Shown here: piece after piece, positions 12,923 through 25,049 of the stretch
Numbering within the stretch: position 1 is the stretch's first letter
Layout: each line of letters starts with the position of its first letter
Source of the DNA: Phoronis australis
Taxonomy: Eukaryota > Phoronida > Phoronidae
Direction of reading: 5' to 3'
NCBI GenBank assembly: GCA_002633005.1
Contig: NMRA01000378.1
Coordinates: 162,013 to 226,012, forward strand
Length of the DNA: 64,000 nucleotides
Translations under genes and position numbers: made by a program
Notes under the pieces: model-generated
Databases searched by the model: none
What the model was told of the DNA's origin: nothing
Seen by the model: the letters and a program-made list of their open reading frames with translations, nothing else

Positions 12923-14242
12923 ACAATAGTACACAAAAAACAAAATGCCGTAAAAATATATTAATATTGAAACGTCATTCTCAAACATACATGTGCCATT
13001 GGTTCCTCGATGGAAATGTTTTGATCAAATTTCCTGAAATTTCACCAAAAAATCTAGTTATAGAAACTGCCACCAGGGAGCCACCAGTAGTCAAAGTATC
13101 TAAAAACTGACGTCGACTGATTTTATCACCATAGAGACATAATTGCAAAAATTAATGAAGCCTCTTTATAAAGTTTATGAGATATAGCAGCATACCGTCC
13201 GTTGTCAGGCACGGTAAAATACGCGGTGGTACGTCTTTTCTATCGGCTGTTGCATAAAGCCCATTTACTTTATTTAATTATATTCTTAGTGAGACAGCAA
13301 ACTGATGGTAAATATCATTGGAAATCACCAGCATCTCGCAAACTAACCCCCAGAGCACCTCATAAATGGATAAAAATCAAATACACAATATTAGGCAAAA
13401 TTTACCGAATTTTGGCACTCCAGAGAAGGTTAACGGAAACCGATATAAAAATTCAAAGACTGTCTTCTGATAGAAAGGTTCAATATCTACATAAAGATTA
13501 AAAAGATTTTTTATTTCCCGTTTTTAAGCCACTTTAAATCAACTTCGCTCACTGGCTCTTTTTGAACCAAAAATTTGCCTTCATGGGTCAAAATATTCAT
13601 GATGCTCTAACTTAAAAATAATGGCCCAAAAATTTCAAATCTAATATTTTGAACACATCCCACCAGGATGTATGTTACACACAATTTTTTCAAGATCAGA
13701 GTCGGTGACCCTAGAGTCGACCTTTTGGTGCTCTCGTGGAATGACAGTTAATCTGGCATAGAAACCTACCTAGAGGATTAATCAAACATTTCTAGCAGCC
13801 TTTTGAGACGTATCCCAAAGTTTTCATTTAAAGAAGGTTTCATCAAAATCGACTGAAAGGTATTTGTGCTATGATTAGGTAAACACTAAAAAACCATGAA
13901 AGCGAACGCAAGAGTGAGGCCGAACAAACCTCCAGCAGCATAATGCCTCTATTTCATGGTTTCCTAACTCGATGGACCTGTAGAAATTCTCTGAGCCATT
14001 CTGAAAACCCGAGTTAATGTTGGATCAGTCAAAACTTTCATTCTGTAATCGTGACAACAGCCTGCCACGGGTACTTGCAAAACTACGGAGGTTTTAAATG
14101 ACGGAAATTTTATCAACTATTGGTATAACTGAAAAATATGAACCACCTTTATTTATCTTACTGAGGACTGTTTGAAAATTAGTTGCGAACTTTTGAGGCA
14201 CGCCGTACATTGCACACGTGGCATATGTCTGCATGGTTTATA
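12923..14242. other. Non-coding, no gene recognised
   Basis: A second GAAACGTC word lies at 12969. The 99-residue frame at 13202-13501 has no recognisable domain and an AT-rich composition like its surroundings, so I do not call it a gene. Confidence 0.5.
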
Positions 14243-14347
14243 TGTACTTTCGCGACAATTATCTCTTAGAGCCTTAAATTTCTCTTAGTATATGTGAGAG
14301 TAGGATTTGGAGGGAACTTTGTTGCACAGACCGGCATTGTAGCATGC

Positions 14348-14662
14348 CAGTGGCGGATCTAAGATATCAAAAGGGGGGCCCAACATTTTGTCTCGGACAA
14401 TCGCGCAAAGCACGATTGCATGCGCGCACCCAGTCTAAAAGATATGGGGGCTCGAATTTTTGAGGATTTGAACCTTCTACTTAAAACAAATGGAGGACTA
14501 AAAAAACGCGAAAATGATTGCATCGACGGTCTGTATCGGACACTTGCAATCGGGTCTGAACCATCACCCCCCACCCCTCAGCCGCATGGTAGTTACCGGG
14601 ATTAATTGTTCACTCAATGGGAGTAGGGGGAGGGGCCACTGCCCTCCCTAACTCCGCCTATG
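14348..14662. mobile_element. MITE-like element, hAT-like ends (copy 1)
   Basis: The left end reads CAGTGGCGGATC and the right end ACTCCGCCTATG, which is close to its reverse complement. The interior has G-rich and C-rich tracts (GGGGGGCCC, CACCCCCCACCCC). CAGNGGCGGA-type ends are usual for non-autonomous hAT-like elements. No clean 8-bp target duplication is visible. A fragment of the same interior (GTCTCGAATTTTTGAGAATG) recurs at 15725-15745. Confidence 0.5.
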
Positions 14663-14839
14663 CATGCCGTCAGATTACATGTACGCGTATCATCTCATAT
14701 ATTAAAAATACTATCTGGTACGTGGTCAAGAACNTGTACTTTCGCGACAATTATCTCTTAGAGCCTTAAATTTCTCTTAGCATATGTGAGAGTAGGATTT
14801 GGAGGGAACTTTGTTGCACAGGCCGGCATTGTAGCATGC

Positions 14840-15154
14840 CAGTGGCGGATCTAAGATATCAAAAGGGGGGCCCAACATTTTGTCTCGGACAATCGCGCAA
14901 CAAAGCACGATTGCATGCGCGCACCCAGTCTAAAAGATATGGGGCTCGAATTTTTGAGGATTTGAACCTTCTACTTAAAACAAATGGAGGACTAAAAAAA
15001 CGCAAATGATTGCATCGACGGTCTGTATCGGACACTTGCAATCGGGTCTGAACCATCACCCCCCACCCCTCAGCCGCATGGTAGTTACCGGGATTAATTG
15101 TTCACTCAATGGGAGTAGGGGGAGGGGCCACTGCCCTCCCTAACTCCGGCTATG
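14840..15154. mobile_element. MITE-like element, hAT-like ends (copy 2)
   Basis: The second copy of the element at 14348-14662, inside the duplicated block. The right end reads CTCCGGCTATG, one substitution from copy 1. It is probably the same genomic locus represented twice. Confidence 0.5.
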
Positions 15155-15159
15155 CATGC

Positions 15160-15330
15160 AGTCAGATTACATGTACGCGTATCATCTCCGATATAATAAA
15201 AATACTATCTGGTACGTGGTCAAGAACACCAAAATCCGAGCGTCTCTGTGCTTGTGGTGCAGTTCAAGCTGAACAGCAAGTACTTGTCGAATGCCCTTTG
15301 TTCAGAATATTATACATGTATTTACTTTAC
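15160..15330 (+). pseudogene. LINE reverse-transcriptase C-terminal fragment
   Basis: The frame encodes SGTWSRTPKSERLCACG followed by VQAEQQVLVECPLF. This matches the C-terminal cysteine/histidine knuckle region of non-LTR retrotransposon polymerases, where a basic segment and C-x-C-G precede an H/Q-x-L-x-x-C-P motif. Only about 50 residues survive and the usual histidine is replaced by Q. The reverse transcriptase and endonuclease domains are absent. The MITE-like element just upstream may have inserted into it. Confidence 0.5.
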
Positions 15331-15341
15331 CCATTGCCCAT

Positions 15342-18307
15342 TACACATCTTCAAGCAATAAGTTAACTTCTCCAGACGCCGATCACAAATTTGCAATAGC
15401 CAGTTATGTGCACTATGGAGACCAAAGCCGACTTTCTTGATATAAGTGAGTATTATTAAATCTCCTAGCCCCAATCCGTATACAATGAATTTTTTCTGTA
15501 TTTGGTTTTAGACCAGAAAACTTCATTCGTACCCACAGTCACACTCAAGTAGAATGTCGAAGAAATAAATCCACCTGTCAGAAAATATTGACGTAGGAAA
15601 AATGAATGCTTTCCACAGCATTTAATGAGAAATCTAAGCAAAATCATTTTCACTCTGTTCAATCCAAAGATCACCAAGGTGACTGGTGCAGCATTCAGCA
15701 TGCGGCCATCCAGCCTAAAAAATGGGGGTCTCGAATTTTTGAGAATGTTGACCTTTTAATAAGATTCTCGGAGAACGTTCAGAGCTATGAATCGTGCATT
15801 CGCCGAATTTCGGTAGTTCATGCTTTTTAGTGGACTTTCGTCTCGTTTTCTACTTTTTTCGGAGTTTTTGCTTCCCTGAGACGGACCTTTTTTGCACACT
15901 TCGCCAAATTGGAGCGCTCGTTCGAGCCCCCCTTAGGTGCGCGCATGTGGACGGTTGTTATATTTTTCATCGCTTTATTTTATTTGAAATCGTGTTGCTG
16001 TTATTTTGCTAACCAGATGCATCATGTTATGTTATGTTCTGATTGGTGGTGTCAATAATTTGTTTTTAACTCCTTATTTAGTTATCTTCTTTCTCAACCT
16101 GTACATGTCCACTTGTGTCTATTTAAATTCTTTATGGACACAGGTCACTGGAAATCGATGAACACCGTATACATGTGCATACATGTATGCAGGTTTAAGA
16201 AACGGGGTGAAATTACCCAGATGGTGATAAAAACTTGATAACTGGCACATTAGCAATTTAGAGGATGTTTATCATTTTAGCAGGGGTTGCCAAAGTTTCT
16301 TAGTAGCGGTTACTATTAAATCGCCTCACCATAGTAACTAAACATACGCAGCAACGTGCATGGCTGCAAAGCTTGTTATTCAATCGCATGGAATTTTCTG
16401 CCTTTCAGAATTGATGATTTCAGTTAATCCTTCGAAAATGATTTCCATTTAACAGTGCTTCCTACTGTAGTTAAATGTGTGCATAAACACGTTTTAGTTT
16501 CTACTGAATCTATCTAATCGTAGTTTTTGTAAAACCTTTCACTAATGGTTATTTTGAGTTGGATGTACTAGAAATTGGGCTGTAGCCTAGTGTGCAGTAG
16601 TAGCTGTTGCTACAGTAGGCAATTCCTTGTCATAGGAACCACTAACAATAACGAAACAGAATGTAATATCAGTAAATGTTCCAAATCATTGTGACACGAA
16701 CTTAAGTCATATTTATTCGTTTACTGAAACGTTTTCATACTTAAGTGTACATTTATATTCATTGGGTCACGTGATGTGGCCAACAGGTGGCATGCAGACA
16801 GACCTTAACGTGTTTGCAATATGCACAAAAATGGCAAAACTTCGGCTACATTTGGATGATTATTTAACCAAGCAGGCTACATGACATGTAAGAATTTCGC
16901 GTGAATTTATGCTACTTAAAAGTCTATAATGGGTGTGATTTGGACATGTTCTTCAAGGACGAACACCCTTCACACACTAACTCCATCTCTCTTTGCCTAT
17001 GCAACATTCAGTACTGCAAGCAAACTGTTCACAATGTTGTTATTTTGGCAATGTCAGCTGTACAACCGCTAGTGCACATTCAGCTGTGAACTGAGTTTGA
17101 CACTATATAAAAAGTCTATAACGTTCCAATTCGAGAGATGTCGCAACTCTCAGTAGTCCTTGAAAGTCCCAGGCGTTTCCCACTGTCCACGCTTTCCAGG
17201 AGGCGACACCATGTCACTGGTAGGTCCAGTTAGAAAGAGGATGGTTTCGAGCACTTGGGATGCACATACATGTAACGAACACCAGCATCCTTTTGAAAAT
17301 TATTGTAGTGTCATTCTCAGCAGCATCACTCAAAGCGAATTTCGATAAACAGGAGCCAATTTCAGTTCGTGACGCGTTGTCATTGACGTATTACTTGTCG
17401 CAAGCCTCTTCTTAGACTCAGAGCTGTGGATTTTTAATGAATCAAGCCTCTAACGTAGTTTTGGAACAAAATTTGCTTATCGTTGATGCATGTTTTGCGA
17501 CAGTGGTGCTGCTGTCATTGTGATAGGCGAGAAATCCACATTACAGTCGCGATGTCCCCTGGCGGGAAAATTTCTCTAGTTGTTCCCGGGGGCTTGCACA
17601 CGAGCGAGGCCACAAAAACGATATTTTATTCCTGCTGGGATACTGCGAATGGACGAGATGAAACACATTAGTAAATGGTATTGTTATAAACACAAAAACT
17701 ATCGTGATTCACAATCATGTCCTTGTGTGTTTCCCATTTCACGTGAAAATCGAATTTTGTTCTCGTCCATGAGACCTTGTCATGCAGCTTCCAAAAAGAA
17801 CTTGCTCAAAAAATAATGCGACGTTTTAAGAAACAACTTATTGTTACATATGGTCTAATGTACAAAAGAACGATTTGTGAACAAGAGTGTAAATGAATAG
17901 AAGATGACGATGAAAGTGATAGGTGGCATCTGCCCTGCTAACTCCGACATCATCTCGGTAGGACATCCGTTCGAATGCTGCGATGATCCCAAACTTCATC
18001 CGTTCTCGTTGCATCCAATCTGACCTATCTGTCAAACCGTTTTGCTGTCTTATCGTTCAAGCTATTGCATCTGTATCATTTTTAAAAATTCTGAAACGAA
18101 ATGAGTGGTTATTAGTGCTAGTACTGTACATGGGTGAAAGTGGAGTTCAACACCTTTCCCAGCCTTGAAGCTGCATCCGGGAACCATGAGCCACGAACGG
18201 CCTCTAGATTACAACACTAACACGTACATGCACGAATTTAGTTCCGTCTATACAAAGCGAGAGTGAATTCTACGGACAATTTTCAGAATTATTGAAAATA
18301 TATACTG
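15342..18307. other. Non-coding with repeat fragments
   Basis: A short piece of the 14348-type element lies at about 15710-15760. A segment at about 16764-16802 (GGTCACGTGATGTGGCCAAC, then GGTGGCATGCAGAC) recurs diverged at about 30303-30341. No coding segment recognised. Confidence 0.5.
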
Positions 18308-18522
18308 TAGGGGTCTTTTCAAGTAACGTCCCTAATTTAAGGATTAAGTCCTTATTTATTTTCATTGAGCTAAGGGCTCGTTTTTTACTTACATTATTAG
18401 AAGATAAAGTGATAGGAAAGATAACATCTGTGTGCAAAGATCCACGCAAGTAAGCAAAAGATTTAAGGAACTTTATAGCTGAGTCCCTACATGGGACTGT
18501 TTCATGTAACCAGACACAAAAA
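18308..18522. mobile_element. Partial copy of the 24.35-kb MITE family
   Basis: The segment from AAGTAACGTCCCTAATTTAA to GGGACTGTTTCATGTAACC lines up with 24545-24780. Shared words are AAGGA(T/C)TAAGTCC, GAGTCCCTA and GGGAC(T/G)GTTTCATG. The right terminal repeat is kept but the left one is absent or rearranged. Confidence 0.6.
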
Positions 18523-18649
18523 TCGTTTTCGCATTATATCCACTGGCAGGTTCTCAATCACTCCCTTGCACGCATTCATTAGTGACACCGAGCTAAAATG
18601 TGTAGGAGAAATCCATTGTACCAGTATTTGTACAATGCTCGACTGTCAG

Positions 18650-18728
18650 CTGGAAAAGCCAGGACTCGAACCCGGTTTTCCCAAAGGTGAGTCCGTAGCA
18701 CACACCACTGCGCTATATACCGTCTCCT
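18650..18728 (-). repeat. tRNA-derived SINE or tRNA pseudogene
   Basis: On the minus strand the segment has an A-box match TAGCGCAGTGG (18705-18715) and a perfect B-box GGTTCGAGTCC (18662-18672) at tRNA-like spacing, so an internal RNA polymerase III promoter is plausible. The anticodon stem does not pair and the acceptor ends do not match, so it is not a functional tRNA gene. The coding frame predicted on the other strand is a by-product. Confidence 0.6.
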
Positions 18729-18729
18729 C

Positions 18730-20276
18730 GCCTCTCGTTACGTATCAGTATTTCTTATTTTGTGATTTGGTACAAAATGCAGAATTTCAATACATTTTAG
18801 TTAATTTCAGTAAAATTTTGCCAGTTAAGATGATCTTCGTCCGGTAATTCCACTATTTGCAATGATGACGAAGTACTAATGCATATACCAGATATACCAG
18901 ACAAAAACTCATAGTTACATGTACCTGTCAGAATAAATTTTGAAAGAATTATAAAAATGGGGATCAGGTTAAAGGAAAGAACCCAAGTCAAATTTCAGTT
19001 GGCCATACTTCGAGACAACGGCCTTTGGAGATCTTGAATTGAGATCTGAATGCGACCCCTGGGCTTGACCAGCAATGGAATCGACCGTCATTCGAGAAAC
19101 TCGCTTGGTATTTAGCTACAGTAAGTATAGAAACGATGATGGAAATAGTATCCAGATGATGGCGAACCGAACACAAATTGGACGTCGGGATAACCGAATT
19201 ATCTTCCGTCAAACGTCGGAATAATTTGTGTACCCCACATTTTTGTAATTTAGTAGGGGTCGTCTCTATGTCATTTTAAATTTGGCTTTTTTATTTCAAA
19301 TTTTGAAATTTTGTTTTGTGACCTTTTCCTACTAGAAATCTGCAAAACAAAGTGGGGAGCACCAATCGTGTGTTACAGCTGCCTAATAAACACGGGCACC
19401 TCTTGCAATCTGTGAAATTTACATGAGTTACTGAAAGCCATTGTTGACTTCTTATTAAATCCATGATTCAAATCTTTTTGAAAACGGATTAATTTCGTTG
19501 CAAGATGACAGATTTACATGTATGTTTTCACGGATCTGCTCATTCTGGTTCACTGGTCTTCTTACGTCACCGTAAGTAAGCTCATTTTTCTGGTTCTGAT
19601 TATCTCAAATTCGAGCGTTTTGCATCTGAACAAAAGATCGCACCCTTAAAAGTGTTCACCAGGTATTTTTGCGTTGATGTAAAAGCATCTGTCAACTGCT
19701 CAATACTTGGTCAATTTTTCCCTGGGGGCAAAGCACGTCACCTTATTGGATATGGCATGATGACATATATAACACATAAAAAACTATTTGGAAAATGTGG
19801 CGTTTGATCTTTGACAAAAACAAAACAATTGCATTTTTTCACCTGCAGCCAGTCCGACGTCTTTGATCGCATGCGCAAATACATATGTTATTAGGACCGC
19901 AGAATTTGAAAACTGCATTGGAATGTAAGACTTTATATTTTGTCTGTGTTTCAAAAACTGCATCTCCAGTGACGATTTTTCTAGAAATTCTTGCAATATT
20001 TAATGTGAAAAACTCTAGGGTTAACATCCCCAAGAAGCAAATTCGCCACGGTCTGTTTAAAAGTTATTTGAACAGAATTTCTAAAGCCGTTTTACCTCAA
20101 CAGTGTAATGTATGAACGCAGAAATGATGAAAAATCATCAGATGTCTAACGAAATAATCCGATATTTAAAATAAAAATATCATTAAGTGAATAAGACAAT
20201 GTCGTAAAACAACGTCAGCTTTACGGCATTTTGGCGACCTTTGTTGAGCATGTTGAAATAGCGCACAATACAGGCT
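18730..20276. other. Non-coding, no gene recognised
   Basis: Several short overlapping frames, none with recognisable domains. I see no splice-bounded exon I would defend. Confidence 0.5.
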
Positions 20277-20424
20277 TGCGTTCAGTAGACGCTAGGACCT
20301 ACGCTAGGACCTAGCCAAAGGCTAGTCAAGGTCATGTGCTCTTATTTAAAATACACGCCAATATCTCGCGTAATCTCGCAAAGTCTTGCTTTTAAGCTAG
20401 GTCCCTAGCGTTACTGAACGGGAG
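20277..20424. mobile_element. Short MITE with inverted ends
   Basis: The left end GTTCAGTAGACGCTAGGACC and the right end GGTCCCTAGCGTTACTGAAC are inverted copies with few mismatches, bounding about 147 bp. An internal duplication of CGCTAGGACCTA lies at the left end. The interior (AATATCTCGCGTAATCTCG) resembles dispersed fragments near 890 and 10850. It has no coding capacity, so it must depend on another element's transposase. Confidence 0.65.
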
Positions 20425-20429
20425 GCAGG

Positions 20430-22006
20430 AATCTACGGTTTTGTCGGCCATCTTGAATATGTAATTAGGCAGAGCAAACAAACCAATTTGCGTGGTTTCC
20501 AATGCAAATGGACAGGGGCCTAAAGGAATTTTAAAGCCAATATTTGTAGAAAATTATGTCACTCCCAGCACATTCAAGATTGTCTCAAATACATTTTTCT
20601 TTATGAGAAACTCCTATGCTAAATTTTGGAGCGCACTCTAAAATGGCGATTTTGTCGGTAAAAAATCGTCAACTTACTAGGCCAGACAAGTTTTCACAGT
20701 TTGTCAGTATTGATGATGATAGTTATTCTTACATTTGAAGCCTCAATACCCTCAAAATCGCACACATTCACAATACATATCACTCTTCAGCATGTATGTA
20801 GCCCAGCGACGCCGAGATCCGACGTACATGTACATGTACAGTATAGGATTAGTTAATTTCACGAACAATCTGCTTTCCGTTACTCGATCCCGTTATACAC
20901 GGCTGATTTACATGTACTTGGTTCTCCGTGCGAGTGCGCAATTAAATTGCTAAATGTCCTGAAACAACGACTGTTTTACGTCTGTTTGGCAAACTATGTA
21001 GTACCTCTTAAATTGTTATTTAATATTTGGCCCACTTTTTTCTCTTTCCAGAATCCGGGCTCAAAATCGAAAATAATTTTAACACTTTCGTTTTCCTTGG
21101 ACTTTTTGGTATTATAGACCGTGTATAATGATTTTATAACACAAAATAGAACGAAATAAGAACTTATTTTGAGAAATATTTGAGAAGTCTTGAATTTTAA
21201 AGAGAATTTAATGACTTTTTGGTTTCCCACCACCGTGGAAGTTGTTGATCAGTTGCCAGTACAAGTACTGTACCACGTATACAACTGTACTGTACAGTAT
21301 ATGCAATGGTGGAGAAAGATTTTGGTATTAAGTTAAGAAGACTTAGAGCGTGAAATTGACAAGTATTATGAAGACAGGCATGGAGATGGGAAAGAAGGCG
21401 ACACTCAGGCCATAGGTGATCAGGTAATGAGTTGGACCTCGCCATATCGGCACACCGTACGAACTCGAACCTCCCACACCGGCGTCTTCGACGAGTGAAG
21501 CCGAGTCGGAGTCTACTTAGCCTGTGGGCAGTCCTGATTCAAAATGGTAATTAAATGATCACGAATTAGCTTTCTAACCACTTTAATGTCTAGTATTATA
21601 TGCCTCGAATCGCAAATCTAACCTCAAATTTTACCTTGATTGTCAAAGCCCTGTAGCGAATACCGGTCACTGATTTCATTTCTTCGAATGCCTAGTGCGT
21701 TTTTCAGTAACGATTATGTCTAATTGTGTGATGATGCTAACTGGGTTTTATTTTTGGTAAATGATAATTGTTTCCGTCTTCTGTGCTCCAAAATTATAAA
21801 AACTTTGTATCGTTGTAGTTCGTCGATTAATTCGGTCTACTGTTCGACTCCAGCCGCTGTGTGGGCTGTGATCGTGACCTCAAACTATTTGAGTGTCATC
21901 TACAGTGTAGGCCTACATCCCGTTTTCTACTGTTGGACATTGACGTTTATGTGGATAGAAAGCCTTTTCAGAAAATCTGAAAAAGAATAGACTGTTGGAA
22001 ACTTAC
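20430..22006. other. Non-coding, no gene recognised
   Basis: Contains a TACATGTACATGTACA tract near 20824 and a GTACTGTAC-rich tract near 21255-21300. No family-like coding segment. Confidence 0.5.
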
Positions 22007-22198
22007 TGCAATCACAGTCAGGCACAATTTGATGCTGAGGCTCATACTCTTGTGAGTGCCTGACAACTACATGCACATTCCAGCAATACAGTTTTTCTCC
22101 ATCAATGAAGTTACAGGCTGGGTAAATCTTCTTCAAAGATCCGTTTGTGCGACGGATCGAAGCACGATTCGTCAAAATACGGTGACCACAGCATGGCC
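22007..22198 (-). CDS. Candidate exon, cysteine-rich, unidentified
   Basis: On the minus strand an open segment ends at GATTGCA followed by a strong donor GTAAGT (22006-22001). It reads CCGHRILTNRASIRR, then KIYPACNFIDGEKLYCW, then NVHVVVRHSQEYEP, then IVPDCDC. The spacing of cysteines and histidines and the alternating hydrophobic residues look like a real folded, perhaps secreted or zinc-binding, domain. The upstream acceptor (GATCAG or TTCAG) lacks a clear pyrimidine tract. I do not recognise the family. Confidence 0.35.
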
Positions 22199-22204
22199 CC
22201 TGAA

Positions 22205-23246
22205 CTGATCGCTTGCTTCACCGTGTAGACTACTCTCGTATGTGTTTCCGAAGCACTTCTGGGTGAACTTAGGGTCTTTTGGAAACGCAAAGACTGAAAT
22301 GCTATCTGTCCGATTACTATTACTGTATTCTCCGCGCATGCAACGTTTCATGATACTCAGTCGGACTCAGTTTTCGAAACAACTACGGCTCGAGGCTGGT
22401 GTAGAAAAGCACAACGGCGGAGTCCGGATCCACTGATGACACGTCACAGATTTTTTAATTTTTGCGTTTTTAAAGTACACAAATTGAAGATGAAATACTT
22501 AAAATATCATATCAGAATGATTGGTAACCGAATTCAAGTATTTATGACCATGATGTGAAGCGTTTAATATGAAGTCAGCACAGTCAATTGTTATTGTGTG
22601 CTTGAGAGTAACTTGAATTACACAAGTGAGTGTACTTATGTAGTTCAGATTCGCACTCGATGACCCCTAGATTTGGGCCACAAACTCGAATAAAGCCTCA
22701 AAATTTTGAGTAAAAACTCGAGATTTTGATTTCAGGGAGAAATCGGTCATCCACATAAGCCGTAATTACGCGAGTCTGGAATATACTCAACTGGAATGGG
22801 GTATGTTTAAAACGATTTCGACTAATCACACGCCAAGCGCGGCTACATTTCTACGATTCTACTGAATGCTTTCATCTAAACCGTAAATGCAGGGAGCTTT
22901 CTCTCCAAAAGCAACCACAGCCACCAGCACCACCATCACTTAGCTACGACGGCTTTTGCATTTGGTAACAGTTTTCAAAATTAAAAGGTGTTGCATCGGT
23001 GAAAACGTTTGCTAAAGAAGTTTGTCTGTAGTAAAGCGCTTCACAATCAACATTGTGCGCCATCTAAGCTAGCACAACCGAAGACTGAACGCGGAAAGAA
23101 GAAAACTATTCATGGGCGGGAAGCGATCTGTAGTTCGCGAAAACAAACGAAAAGTATTCGGAGAGGAAGACACTCCTTGTCAAGGCTCACAACGATTACA
23201 CGTACAGGTATACTCTCAGATATTGTTACGAGAAATGTTAATTTAC
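22205..23246. other. Non-coding, 3' of the calmodulin-like exons
   Basis: The last coding exon of the calmodulin-like gene, expected downstream on the minus strand, was not found here. Nothing else is recognisable. Confidence 0.4.
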
Positions 23247-25049
23247 CTTCGTAAGAGATTCGCCCATCTCCGTTGACGTCGGCTACAGCCAGCATTTCAT
23301 CTACGTCCTCGGACGACATTCTGTCGCCGTAGTTCATCATTACATATTTCAGTTCTCGGTTCGTGATGTAACCGCTATTGTTGTTGTCAAATACTCGGAA
23401 TGCATCTTTGATTTCGTACTCTACGTCAAAGTTTTTCATTTTCTTCGTCATCATGTGCAGGAATTCTGGGAAATCTATCTCGCCGTTTCCTGGAATAGAA
23501 TGGTATTGCACCTTATTTCACGTGTTTTAGGCATTTTGTCTGTAACGCAGCAGAAGTAAAAAGGTAGAATATACCTTAACATGAGCGAGCCGTTGTTAAG
23601 ATGTTCTTTATTTAAATGATAAGTGGTTTCCAGTCTTGCTAAGTGCAGGCTGGCTTAAGACCATCGCGCTAAGAGTGACCCGCCGTGAAAAGCCATCAGG
23701 TTGAGACCCCGGTTTCAAGCAGCAACGCGTTGTCACAGTGCTTTACAAGCCTAGAAATTGTATGTAAATTGAATGCGAAACAAGTTCAGACGGACTTTAA
23801 GGCGAGTTCTTATCAGCTTTGTATACTGTGATGCGAACTGATAGGTAGATTACGTTTTAATCAACAGTGCAACTGTTTCACTTTCACTTCACGTCAAGCA
23901 CTTTGCCTTGTCCCTGTGAACATCACTAATAGGGATTTTGAAAAATGAAATGCACGTACATGTATTCTCGGTCAACGTAAGCGTGATGTTTTTAACGTAT
24001 CTCACACTTTAACTAAATGTTCCTCTCGCGGAGCCTCGTCCCATGACGAGGGCTTTTTTAAATAGACTACGAAAAAGTTGTACGTGGAGCTCACGTGTAC
24101 CAATAACCATATGATATCATTGAGGCAGAAATGTCGTTTTACGCTCCTACTTGCTAAAACAATGTTTAGCCATTTAATTATGAGCGTCACTGTCTAGAAA
24201 TACTTTATCGAAATCATCTAAGTAACTAGCAGTTATGTGCATATACACAGAGACTTTTCACATTTGCTCTAGTGGTGTTTATAACTGTATGGAGCGTAAA
24301 ACAAAATTTCCGACTTTAATCTTATCGTTACTTTTCATTTTACAGAACCCAGTGCCCGGTTGCACGAAACAGTCCCAAATAGGCACTCAACCAAGTTCCC
24401 TAAAACTACTGCGTATTTATGTACTTGTGAAAACACTGATTTTCCTTTCTTCTGCTGTTTTAGTTCCATTACTTAGTCAACTTTTGCTTTGATACAAATC
24501 GAGAGTGAATTCAACATTGAATTCACAATATTGATGACACTATTTAGGGATCTCTTCATGTAACGCTACTAACTTAAGGACTAAGTCCTATTTTTTCAAT
24601 AAATTGAGAGCTCAGTTTCTTGTTATTTTATTAGAAATTGTCACAAGTCAATGAGGAGGTCACAATAAAGATGAAATGATAGAAAAAGATTACCTTTGGG
24701 TGTAAATAAAGACACAGATAGGCAAAACCTTTAGGGAACTTAGTTGAGTCCCTATTTGGGACGGTTTCATGCAACCCAGCACCTGTTCCCCTCAGATTTC
24801 CACGCTACCAGCCAGTTTACGTCGGGTGAATTATAAGTAGCAAACCAAAAGCTGTAGCATTCTCAGTAGTTTATAACGGATGATTGCACCGTGATGGCGG
24901 AGCCTGAACTGACCGTCTTCGTCGACTTCATCCACCATTTCTCGAAGTTCCTTCTCTGTAGGGTTTTGTCCGAGTGCCTTTAACACAGCGCCCAACTCAT
25001 GTATGCTAACCGTTCCACTGCCGTCCTTGTCAAACATGTGAAATACGTC
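23247..25049 (-). CDS. Calmodulin-like EF-hand protein, two internal exons
   Basis: Two exons are clear. Exon i is 24914-25049 (136 bp, acceptor TTTCTAG, donor GTCAGT) and exon ii is 23247-23489 (243 bp, acceptor ATTCCAG, donor GTAAAT). They join in phase 1. Together they give four EF-hand loops: [36 protein letters not shown], and [11 protein letters not shown] with its last acidic residue split across the next intron. The central [13 protein letters not shown] is typical of calmodulin and its close relatives, which are calcium sensors that bind amphipathic helices of target proteins. Divergence from canonical calmodulin (DNNNSG in loop 3, NYGDRM in place of NLGEKL) suggests a calmodulin-like paralogue, not CALM itself. 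The first exon with the N-terminal helix and the last exon with the final helix were not found. The intron of 1.4 kb holds a MITE. Confidence 0.85.
24350..24785. mobile_element. MITE with about 55-bp inverted ends
   Basis: The left end (24350-24405: GTGCCCGGTTGCACGAAAC, CCCAAATAGG, CTCAACCAAGTTCCCTAAA) is the imperfect reverse complement of the right end (24730-24785). The element is about 436 bp, non-coding, and lies in the intron of the calmodulin-like gene. A partial copy is at 18308-18522. Its tips (GGTTGCA followed by A-rich) resemble those of the smaller element at 35220. Confidence 0.75.

Larger units (their letters stand above)
14243..15227. repeat. 0.49-kb direct duplication joined by a single N
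   Basis: 14243-14733 and 14735-15227 are nearly identical from end to end, starting TGTACTTTCGCGACAATT and finishing GGTACGTGGTCAAGAAC. They differ by a few substitutions and small indels (for example an extra CAA in copy 2 near 14899). The only base between them is the N at 14734. A duplication whose breakpoint is exactly an unknown base suggests two haplotypes or overlapping contigs laid end to end, not a biological tandem duplication. Confidence 0.9.

Noticed and set aside
13202-13501. 99-residue plus-strand frame
   Set aside because: Lysine/isoleucine-rich translation of AT-rich DNA with no recognisable motif.
23640-23715. tRNA-like string (TGGCTTAAGACC ... GGTTGAGACCCC)
   Set aside because: The B-box has mismatches at invariant positions and the arms do not pair.
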